This document shows, one piece after another, positions 15,955 to 22,055 of a stretch of DNA of 22,055 nt. Each line of letters starts with the position of its first letter. Position 1 is the stretch's first letter. The notes beneath the pieces were generated by a model, which worked only from the letters and a program-made list of their open reading frames with translations, was not told where the DNA came from and made no database searches. The position numbers were made by a program, and so were the translations under genes. This DNA is from JBGVSA01 sp047605765 (GTDB lineage: Bacteria; Pseudomonadota; Gammaproteobacteria; Burkholderiales; Rhodocyclaceae), in NCBI GenBank assembly GCA_047605765.1, contig JASGFB010000084.1, positions 1 through 22,055 on the forward strand, given 5' to 3'.

Positions 15955-17253
15955 TTATTCCTTCTCTACCGGGCCGGCCTCGACGCTGTCGCGGCGACGG
16001 ATGTGGCCCGCCGACATGGCGGCGATTTCGTCTTCGTTGAGGGGCACGAGATGGTCTTCCAGGACCAGCTCGAACGGCATTTGCGTGAAGTCGGCGACCG
16101 GCCCCTGCGCCTGGGCTTCTTCGTTGCCCAGCAGGGTCAGCAGCGACAGGCGGTAACTGGCCGGCGCGAAGCCGCCGCCGGCCACGAACTGCGCGATCGG
16201 CGCGGCGTCGACCACGCGGTCGATGCGCTGTGTCAGGCGGATGAGCAGGCCGAGGTCTTCCGACTCGGGGATGAGATCGGAGGGCGCGTCGCTCGACGGT
16301 GGCAGCGTGGCATCCGCTTCCATCTGGCGCACTTCGGCGGACAGCGCGCTTTCGGCGCGGTCGAGCAGTTCATGGCCGCCGGCGACGAACTTGGCCTGCG
16401 GGCCGGCGCCGAGCACGTCTTCGGCCAGCGCCGCGATCTGCGTGGCCGTTTGTTGGCGCAGCCAGGCCATGGCGTCGGACGACGAAACGCCCGAAGCGCC
16501 CAGCGTGACGCGCTGCGATTCGATCTTGTTGAGGGCGCGCTGGAAGGCGGCATCCACCCGCGCCAGGCGGCTCTGCGCCAGGCCGATGGCGTGCGCCACG
16601 CGGCCGGTTTCGGGCGTGATGTCGCCCTCGGTCAGCAGCCCGCGCAGGATCTCGGTGCCTTTTTCGAGCCAGCGCACGTTGGCCGACAGGCGCGTGCGCG
16701 CATCGAGAATGCGGAATTCCGAACCCGAAGCGATGGCGTCCTCGAACGAGGCGGTCAGCGCGTTGAGCTTGGCCAGCAGGTGCTGGAGCATTTCCGGCGT
16801 AAGCGTGCCGGTGGCCTGCATGCCGGCCAGTTGCGTGGTCAGGAAGCCCAGTTCGGCGTCTTCGCTGTCGCCGAAGCGCAGCAGCACGCTGACGGCGGCA
16901 ACGGCGTTGCGGCCGGCATCCGACAACTGGTATTGGCCGTCTTCGCCAATGACCAGCAACGCGTTCTCGCGCAGGCGCTTGAGGACGGTTTCGAGCTTGA
17001 CGCTGTCGATGTAGGCGAAGTGGCGGCGCAGTTCTTCCGGCATCCAGCGCGGGGTGTCGGCGCGTGCGCCGATTTCGCGCAGCACGAACAGACGTGCGAT
17101 GACTTCATCGTCGCTGCCGCGGAACAACGCGACGAAGGTGTCGATGAGGGGCTTGGCGCGCAACAGGGCCCACAGGGCGGGCACATCGTCGGTGGCGATG
17201 CCCGGGGCCAGCAGGGACGCGTAGTCGTCGCCTGCGCTCAGGATGTCGTTCAT
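15955..17253 (-). CDS. MksF/MukF-like kleisin subunit
   Basis: The protein is 432 aa, mostly alpha-helical. An N-terminal winged-helix-like region (about 30-125; LRAKPLIDTFVALF, then SVKLETVLKRLREN and YQLSDAGRNAV) is followed by a helical middle (about 150-290). A second compact domain follows at about 325-410, after an acidic, Ser/Pro-containing linker (LPPSSDAPSDLIPES). Winged helix, helical linker and C-terminal domain is the MukF-type kleisin layout, and the order kleisin-E-B is that of mksFEB. No enzyme motif is seen. Its ATG overlaps the stop of the racemase-like gene (ATGA). I cannot confirm DUF3375 membership, so it may be a divergent kleisin. Confidence 0.6.
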   Translation of the reverse strand: MNDILSAGDDYASLLAPGIATDDVPALWALLRAKPLIDTFVALFRGSDDEVIARLFVLREIGARADTPRWMPEELRRHFAYIDSVKLETVLKRLRENALLVIGEDGQYQLSDAGRNAVAAVSVLLRFGDSEDAELGFLTTQLAGMQATGTLTPEMLQHLLAKLNALTASFEDAIASGSEFRILDARTRLSANVRWLEKGTEILRGLLTEGDITPETGRVAHAIGLAQSRLARVDAAFQRALNKIESQRVTLGASGVSSSDAMAWLRQQTATQIAALAEDVLGAGPQAKFVAGGHELLDRAESALSAEVRQMEADATLPPSSDAPSDLIPESEDLGLLIRLTQRIDRVVDAAPIAQFVAGGGFAPASYRLSLLTLLGNEEAQAQGPVADFTQMPFELVLEDHLVPLNEDEIAAMSAGHIRRRDSVEAGPVEKE

Positions 17254-17966
17254 GGGGCGAGGGCGAGTTCAACCGCCTGGGCGGCATGGATGGCCGTGGT
17301 GTCGAACAGCGGCACCGCGGTGTGGCGTTCGTCGACGAGCATGACGATTTCGGTGCAGCCCTGGATGACGCCTTCGGCACCGGCGCCCTGCAGGGCGTCG
17401 ATGACGCGCAGGAAAGTGGCGCGCGAAGCGTCGTCGATGCGTCCGTGGCACAGCTCGTCGTAGATGATGCGATGGATCTCTTCCTGGTCGTCGTTGGCGG
17501 GTGTGACGACCTCCAGCCCATGCGCGGCGAGACGGTCGCGGTAGAACGACTCGCGCATGGTAAAGCGCGTGCCGAGCAGGCCGATGCGCCGGATGCCCTG
17601 CGCCTTGATGCGCTCGGCGGTGGCGTCGGCCAGGTGCACCAGCGGGATGCCGATGGCCTGCTGGATGCGGTCCGCCACCTTGTGCATGGTGTTCGTGCAC
17701 AGCAGCAGGAAATCCGCCCCGGCGCGTTCGACGCGCTGCGCTTCGGCGGCCAGCCGTTCGCCCGCTTCGTCCCAGCGCCCCGCGAACTGCAGGGCCTTGA
17801 TGGTTTCGAAGTCGACGCTCACTAGGGCGATCGGCGCCGAATGATGCCCGCCCAGGCGCGCGGCGACGCCACGGTTGATGAGCGAGTAGTACAGGGCCGT
17901 ACTTTCCCAGCTCATGCCACCGAGCAGGCCAATGGTTCTGGCGGTTGTGGCGCGGGAGATGGGCAT
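17250..17966 (-). CDS. Aspartate/glutamate racemase family protein
   Basis: The protein is 238 aa. The N-terminal IGLLGGMSWESTALYY and the two catalytic cysteines, C90 in LLLCTNTMHK and C204 in IQGCTEIVML, identify the PLP-independent Asp/Glu racemase family (YgeA-like). One Cys removes and the other returns the alpha proton. The ATG at 17966 (MPISRATTART) has AGGA seven bases upstream and is preferred; the frame opens at 18026, and those 20 extra residues show no family features. It overlaps the kleisin-like gene by four bases and follows prfB. Substrate is not determined; D-amino-acid formation for the cell wall or signalling is possible. Confidence 0.88.
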   Translation of the reverse strand: MPISRATTARTIGLLGGMSWESTALYYSLINRGVAARLGGHHSAPIALVSVDFETIKALQFAGRWDEAGERLAAEAQRVERAGADFLLLCTNTMHKVADRIQQAIGIPLVHLADATAERIKAQGIRRIGLLGTRFTMRESFYRDRLAAHGLEVVTPANDDQEEIHRIIYDELCHGRIDDASRATFLRVIDALQGAGAEGVIQGCTEIVMLVDERHTAVPLFDTTAIHAAQAVELALAP

Positions 17967-18031
17967 GTTTGCGTCCTGTGCGGGCATGGCGTCGGCCGGC
18001 GTGTCATGCGCGGCTGCGCATGACATCGCAC

Positions 18032-19136
18032 TTACACACCCTGTTTCAGGCTGGCCTGGATGAAATCGTCCAGGTCACCGTCGAGCACGGCCTGCGTGTT
18101 GCCCACTTCGTGGTTGGTGCGCAGATCCTTGATGCGTGACTGGTCCAGCACGTACGAGCGGATCTGGTGGCCCCAGCCGATGTCGCTCTTGGAGTCCTCG
18201 AGCTTTTGCTGCTCGGCCTGGCGCTTGCGCAGTTCTGCTTCGTACAGGCGGGCGCGCAGCATCTTCCAGGCTTCGTCGCGGTTGCGGTGCTGCGAACGGT
18301 CGTTCTGGCACTGCACGACGATGCCGCTGGGGGTGTGCGTCAGACGCACCGCCGAGTCGGTCTTGTTGATGTGCTGGCCGCCGGCGCCGGATGCGCGGTA
18401 GGTATCGGTGCGCACGTCGGCCGGGTTGATTTCGATTTCGATCGAATCGTCGACTTCCGGATACACGAACACCGATACGAAGCTGGTGTGGCGGCGCGCG
18501 TTGGAGTCGAACGGGCTCTTGCGCACCAGGCGGTGCACGCCGGTTTCGGTGCGCAGGTGGCCATAGGCGTAATCGCCCGACACCTTGATGGTGCAGCTCT
18601 TGATGCCGGCGACGTCGCCTTCGGATTCTTCCATCAGCTCGACATTGAAGCCCTTGCGTTCGCAATAGCGCAGATACATGCGTTCGAGCATGGAGGCCCA
18701 ATCCTGGGCTTCGGTACCACCCGCGCCGGACTGGATTTCGATGAACGCCGGCTGCGGGTCCATCGGGTTGTTGAACATGCGGCGGAATTCGAGCTGGGCG
18801 ATGCGCGCTTCGATGTCGGCGACGTCCGCTTCGACCGCCGAGACGGTGTCCTCGTCTTCTTCCATGCTCGCCAGTTCGAACAGCTCGCCGGTGTCCTTGA
18901 GCGACTGGCCGATGCCATCCAGGGCCAGCACCACGTCTTCAAGCGACTTTTTTTCGCGCCCGAGTTCCTGCGCGTGCTTGGGGTCGTCCCAGATCTTGGG
19001 GTCTTCGAGCTGCTTGGAGACTTCGATCAGCTTTTCTGCTTTGGCATCGTAGTCAAAGATACCTCCGCAGTTCCTCGGCCCGCTGGGCGAGGTCGGCCAA
19101 TCCGTTGGTAATGCTGTTGAGGCGTTCTGCTTCCAT
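18032..19136 (-). CDS. prfB: Peptide chain release factor 2, with programmed +1 frameshift
   Basis: Twenty-seven codons from ATG 19136 (MEAERLNSITNG to ELRRYL) end at an in-frame UGA (19055-19053). The slippery context is GGAGG-UAU-CUU-UGA-C: the internal Shine-Dalgarno-like element is three bases before CUU, as in other prfB genes. After a +1 shift reading resumes with GAC (19054-19052) and continues DYDAKAEKLIEV to the stop at 18032, giving 367 aa, the normal length. Later features are the stop-codon recognition tripeptide SPF (in KSPFDSNARRH) and the catalytic GGQ (GAGGQHINKTD). RF2 ends translation at UGA and UAA, and low RF2 levels favour the frameshift. The frame break is regulatory, not a pseudogene. 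No strong ribosome site is seen before the ATG. Confidence 0.97.
19052..19066 (-). promoter_or_regulatory. RF2 programmed frameshift site
   Basis: On the minus strand GGAGG (19066-19062), UAU, CUU (19058-19056) and UGA (19055-19053) followed by C form the known autoregulatory signal. Spacing between the Shine-Dalgarno-like element and the slippery codon matches the E. coli arrangement. Confidence 0.96.
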
Positions 19137-19172
19137 GTCGGGGGACTTTCGCGTCGAATGGGAAAACCCGCG

Positions 19173-19178
19173 ATTATA
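19173..19178 (-). promoter_or_regulatory. -10 box of the probable prfB promoter
   Basis: A perfect TATAAT reads on the minus strand 36 bases upstream of the prfB ATG. The -35 region at 17-bp spacing is GC-rich and poor. This could be the promoter for prfB and the collinear genes behind it. Confidence 0.5.
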
Positions 19179-19188
19179 ACGCCTAGCG

Positions 19189-19220
19189 GGCCCTGGCCGG
19201 ACGGCGCCGGACGCAGGGCC
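19189..19220. terminator. GC-rich hairpin between the TRAP binding-protein gene and prfB
   Basis: GGCCCTG (19189-19195) and CAGGGCC (19214-19220) form a perfect 7-bp inverted repeat; the intervening bases are also GC-rich and self-complementary. It follows the stop of the binding-protein gene and precedes the prfB -10 box. There is no U tract, so termination is only possible. Confidence 0.4.
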
Positions 19221-19234
19221 GGGGTGCCGCCCGC

Positions 19235-20218
19235 TCAACGTCCCTTGCCGGCCTGGGTGGTCATGATGCGAATGACCATGTTGCTGGTGGCCGGATTGTC
19301 GATGTAGGGCTGGTAGATCGGCCGCATGCGCGAGATGAAGGGGCCGGCGTCCTGCAGCGTATAGAACTTGACGCCTTCCTTTTCGAGCTTGGCGCGGCTG
19401 GCCTCGATGCGGCGGGCGAACTGCTCGCGCATGTAGGTGGCCGAGGCCTTGCCGGCCTCGCGAAAGGCCGCCTTGTCGGCTTCGGAAAGCCTGTTCCAGA
19501 GGGTGGGCGAGATCACCAGCGCCTCCGGCAGCACGATGTGGTGGGTCACCGAAAAGGCCTTGGCGTACTTGTAGTGTTGCTCGGCCTCGTACGAGGGGAT
19601 GTTGTTTTCGGCGCCGTCGATGGCGTTGCTCTCGAAGCGCTTGTTGACGTCCTTGTAGGCGATCACCACCGGCGTCGCGCCCAAGGCGCTGACCATGTCT
19701 TTGAAGAGCTTGTTGTCGGCCACGCGGAAGCGCTGGTCCTTGAAATCGGTGGCAAAGCGCAGCGGCTTGCCGCGCGTGTAGAACGAGCGGCCGCCGCCGT
19801 CGTACCAGCCCAGCACGATGAAACCCTTGGTGGCCAGGTCGCGTTCGAGCTCCTGGCCGATGGGGCCGTCCATGATGCCCAGCATGTGCTCCGGATTGCG
19901 GAACAGAAAGGGCAGGGAGAGCACTTCCATCTTCGGCACCGCCTTCGACAGCGGGGTGTTGTTGACGACGGCGAAGTCGACCTCGCCGCTGCCCAGCATC
20001 TGCAGCGCCTTGGCCTGATCGCCGAGTGCGCCGTTGGCGAACACCTTGGCGGTATAGCGGCCGCCGGTACGGGTCTCGATCTGGCGGGCGAAGAACTGCA
20101 TGCCCTGGGTGACCGGGTAATCGTCGGTCTGCTGGGTCCAGCCCTTGAGTTCGGCGGCGTGTGCCGTGGCAAGCGTCAGCGCGGCCAGGCAGGCGGCCAC
20201 CCTACTGCGTTTGATCAT
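19235..20218 (-). CDS. TRAP transporter solute-binding protein, DctP family
   Basis: The protein is 327 aa. A signal peptide (MIKRSRVAACLAALTLATAHA, cleavage near 21-22) is followed by a DctP-type periplasmic domain: GGRYTAKVFANGALGDQAKA, LPFLFRNPEHM, FRVADNKLFKDMVSALGATP with the usual ligand-binding Arg, and SNAIDGAENNIPSYEAEQ. The family binds organic acids such as C4-dicarboxylates or sialic acid. The ATG at 20218 has GGAG upstream and begins the signal peptide; the long open frame beyond it to 21031 lies antisense to copA and is not used. No DctQ or DctM membrane-subunit genes flank it in the window, so its transporter partner lies elsewhere or it has another role. Confidence 0.93.
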   Translation of the reverse strand: MIKRSRVAACLAALTLATAHAAELKGWTQQTDDYPVTQGMQFFARQIETRTGGRYTAKVFANGALGDQAKALQMLGSGEVDFAVVNNTPLSKAVPKMEVLSLPFLFRNPEHMLGIMDGPIGQELERDLATKGFIVLGWYDGGGRSFYTRGKPLRFATDFKDQRFRVADNKLFKDMVSALGATPVVIAYKDVNKRFESNAIDGAENNIPSYEAEQHYKYAKAFSVTHHIVLPEALVISPTLWNRLSEADKAAFREAGKASATYMREQFARRIEASRAKLEKEGVKFYTLQDAGPFISRMRPIYQPYIDNPATSNMVIRIMTTQAGKGR

Positions 20219-20409
20219 TCCCACTCCTGCGTCCAATGGCCGCCCTCGCGGCGCCGTCCTGGGGGCAACGGCCGATCGATACGCGGCCGTTGCGCATGGC
20301 GCGCCGGCATGCCGGACGCATTCGGCAGTTTTGGTAAGGACGCCGATTTGCACAAGCGCTGGGCGTAGGCATCGGTCGGGCACGGTGCGCCGCCGGTCTG
20401 GGAGCGGTA

Positions 20410-20437
20410 ACAACCTGGGTATGAGTGCACAGGTTGT
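20410..20437. promoter_or_regulatory. 8-bp dyad in the divergent promoter region
   Basis: ACAACCTG (20410-20417) and CAGGTTGT (20430-20437) form a perfect inverted repeat with a 12-bp spacer, centred about 80 bp upstream of the copA ATG and just before the CueR-like promoter. It could serve copA, the divergent TRAP gene, or both. The binding protein is unknown. Confidence 0.5.
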
Positions 20438-20442
20438 ACGGG

Positions 20443-20473
20443 TTGACCTTCCCATCGTGTCAGGGTTGAGAGT
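20443..20473 (+). promoter_or_regulatory. CueR-type (MerR-family) copper-responsive promoter of copA
   Basis: TTGACCTTCCC at 20443-20453 is the same opening as the E. coli copA promoter as I recall it. AGGGTTGA (20462-20469) corresponds to its right arm. A poor -10 (GAGAGT, 20468-20473) sits at the 19-bp spacing typical of MerR-family promoters. This predicts copper-activated transcription by a CueR homologue, which is not in the window. Confidence 0.6.
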
Positions 20474-20503
20474 AGCGTCACGGTATTGCAAGGAACACTC
20501 ACC

Positions 20504-22055
20504 ATGAGCCAAGAACTGACCTTGCCCATTTCGGGCATGAGCTGCGCGTCCTGCGTGGGACGCGTGGAAAAAGCGCTGGCACGCGTGCCCGGCGTGAGCG
20601 CGGTGGCGGTCAACCTGGCCTCCGAATCGGCGCGGGTGTCGTTGTCCGAGGCGGTGCCGGCGCCGACCCTCATCGCCGCCGTCGAGCAGGCTGGCTACGG
20701 CGTGACCACGCATGAGGTGGATCTGGCGGTCAGCGGCATGACCTGCGCTTCGTGCGTGGCGCGCGTCGAAAAAGCCCTCGCCCGCGTGCCCGGCGTGGCA
20801 CAGGCCAGTGTGAATCTGGCCGCCGAATCGGCCCGTGTGCGCTGGACCGGCCAGGATCCCGCGCCCTTGCTCGAAGCCGTCCGCAAGACCGGCTTCGGGG
20901 CCGATCTGCGTCTGGCGGATGCGCCGGCCGCGGCCGATCCGTCGCAGCGCGAGGGGGTGTGGGTGGTGATCGGGGCGGTGCTGGCCGCGCCCTTGCTGAT
21001 CCCCATGCTCGGCGAATTCAGTGGGCGCCACTGGATGCTGCCGGCCTGGTTGCAGTGGCTGCTGGCGACGCCGGTGCAGTTCTGGCTTGGCGCCCGCTTC
21101 TACCGGGCCGGCTGGAAGGCCGCGCGCGCCGGCAGCGGCAACATGGATCTGCTGGTTGCCCTCGGCACCAGCGCCGCCTATGGGCTGTCGCTATACCTGT
21201 GGCTGGTGCATGGCGCCACCGGCCATCTGTATTTCGAAGCTGCGGCGGTGGTCATCGTGCTGGTGCGCCTGGGCAAGTGGCTGGAGCACCGCGCCAAGCG
21301 CCAGACCGTTGCCGCCATCGAAGCGCTGCAGGCTCTGCGCCCGGCCAGTGCGCGTGTGCGCCGCGACGGTGTCGACATCGAGTTGCCGCTGGGGCAGGTG
21401 GCGGTCGGCGACGTCATGGTGGTGCGCCCGGGTGAACGCATCGCACTGGATGGCGTGCTGATCGAGGGCCGCAGCAGCGTGGATGAGTCACTCATCACCG
21501 GCGAGAGCCTGCCGGTCGACAAGGATGTGGGCGACACCGTGACCGGGGGCGCCATCAATGGCGATGGCCTGATGGTGGTCCGCGTCGCGGCGGTCGGGGC
21601 GGAGACCGTGCTGGCGCGCATCGTGCGCCTGGTCGAAGACGCCCAGGCCGCCAAAGCGCCGATCCAGCGCCTGGTGGATCGCGTGGCGGCGGTGTTCGTG
21701 CCGGTGGTGCTGCTCATCGCCCTGGCGACGGTGCTGGGATGGGGGCTGGCGCGGGGCGATTGGGAAACCGCCCTCATCAATGCGGTGACCGTCATGGTCA
21801 TTGCCTGCCCCTGTGCGCTGGGCCTGGCGACGCCAGCCGCGATCATGGCCGGCACGGGCGTGGGCGCCCGCCACGGCATTCTCATCAAGGACGCCGAAGC
21901 GCTGGAAGTGGCGCACCGGGTGTCGGTGGTGGCCTTCGACAAGACCGGTACGCTGACCATGGGGCGGCCGACGCTCGCCGAACATCACGCCGTATCGCCC
22001 GAAGTGCCCGTGCTGGCCTGGGCGGCCGCCCTGCAGGCCGGTTCGAGCCATCCGC
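20504..22055 (+). CDS. copA: Copper-exporting P1B-type ATPase CopA (3' end beyond window)
   Basis: 517 codons are visible and the gene runs off the right edge. Two N-terminal heavy-metal-associated domains carry GMSCASC (11-17) and GMTCASC (78-84). Membrane segments follow, then TGES (332-335), the transmembrane metal motif CPC (435-437, in VIACPCALGLATPAA) and the phosphorylation motif DKTGTLT with D479. The visible part ends at SSHP, the HP motif of the nucleotide domain. CPC plus CxxC domains indicate Cu(I) export. The ATG at 20504 is preceded by AGGA about nine bases upstream. The two metal-binding domains are very alike (about 26 of 34 residues identical from CASC onward), suggesting recent duplication. 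It is the only plus-strand gene here. Confidence 0.95.
   Translation, partial: MSQELTLPISGMSCASCVGRVEKALARVPGVSAVAVNLASESARVSLSEAVPAPTLIAAVEQAGYGVTTHEVDLAVSGMTCASCVARVEKALARVPGVAQASVNLAAESARVRWTGQDPAPLLEAVRKTGFGADLRLADAPAAADPSQREGVWVVIGAVLAAPLLIPMLGEFSGRHWMLPAWLQWLLATPVQFWLGARFYRAGWKAARAGSGNMDLLVALGTSAAYGLSLYLWLVHGATGHLYFEAAAVVIVLVRLGKWLEHRAKRQTVAAIEALQALRPASARVRRDGVDIELPLGQVAVGDVMVVRPGERIALDGVLIEGRSSVDESLITGESLPVDKDVGDTVTGGAINGDGLMVVRVAAVGAETVLARIVRLVEDAQAAKAPIQRLVDRVAAVFVPVVLLIALATVLGWGLARGDWETALINAVTVMVIACPCALGLATPAAIMAGTGVGARHGILIKDAEALEVAHRVSVVAFDKTGTLTMGRPTLAEHHAVSPEVPVLAWAAALQAGSSHP

Noticed and set aside
12340..18026. Complete Wadjet defence system
   Set aside because: No JetD-type nuclease gene is present next to the trio, so only a condensin-like complex can be supported.
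18032..18934. prfB as a truncated 300-aa gene or a frameshifted pseudogene
   Set aside because: The upstream 27 codons and the GGAGG-UAU-CUU-UGA-C signal show the normal programmed frameshift of RF2.
20219..21031. N-terminal extension of the TRAP binding protein
   Set aside because: It lies antisense to the copA start and promoter, and the signal peptide begins at 20218.
1..22055. CRISPR arrays, tRNA or rRNA genes, insertion sequences
   Set aside because: I saw no regularly spaced short repeats, cloverleaf genes, rRNA segments or transposase frames. Only the two-copy repeat at 53-270 is repetitive.

Overview
The window is a high-GC stretch of a proteobacterial chromosome, most likely a betaproteobacterium of the Rhodocyclales (Azoarcus/Thauera-like). 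This rests on base composition and protein character, not on a database match. All genes lie on the minus strand except a copper-type P-type ATPase at the right edge.

Layout by coordinate. (1) 1-311: non-coding, two tandem copies of a ~107-bp repeat with a 112-bp period. (2) 312-8349: a complete high-affinity potassium operon, read right to left: an extra 31-codon membrane micro-ORF, kdpF (30 aa), kdpA, kdpB, kdpC, kdpD, kdpE. All junctions except kdpA-kdpB overlap by a few bases. Upstream lies a candidate KdpE operator made of 11-bp tandem repeats. (3) 8526-9185: a PIN-toxin/Phd-antitoxin pair with a palindromic operator. (4) 9236-10821: lysS with a strong terminator. (5) 10939-12030: a diguanylate cyclase with a GGEEF active site and an RxxD inhibition site. 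(6) 12031-12339: an AT-richer intergenic region with two palindromic elements. (7) 12340-17253: a three-gene SMC/kleisin/winged-helix set resembling MukBEF/MksBEF condensins, overlapped at its start by an aspartate/glutamate racemase-family gene (17250-17966). (8) 18032-19136: prfB (RF2) with the classical programmed +1 frameshift. (9) 19235-20218: a TRAP solute-binding protein without its membrane subunits. (10) 20219-20503: divergent promoter region with a CueR-like promoter and an additional dyad. (11) 20504 to the edge: copA with two very similar metal-binding domains.

How the parts work together. Kdp is a self-contained unit: KdpFABC pumps K+, and KdpD/KdpE sense limitation and probably act on the tandem repeats upstream. 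The condensin-like genes, the racemase and RF2 are collinear and tightly packed, so they may share transcripts from the prfB promoter. prfB and lysS are adjacent in many proteobacteria; here the racemase, condensin and cyclase genes lie between them, which suggests insertion at this locus.

The points most worth a second look are the MksBEF-like set with no JetD/MksG nuclease gene beside it and a racemase at its head, the unannotated micro-ORF ahead of kdpF, the candidate KdpE operator, and the palindromes at 12129-12151 and 20410-20437.
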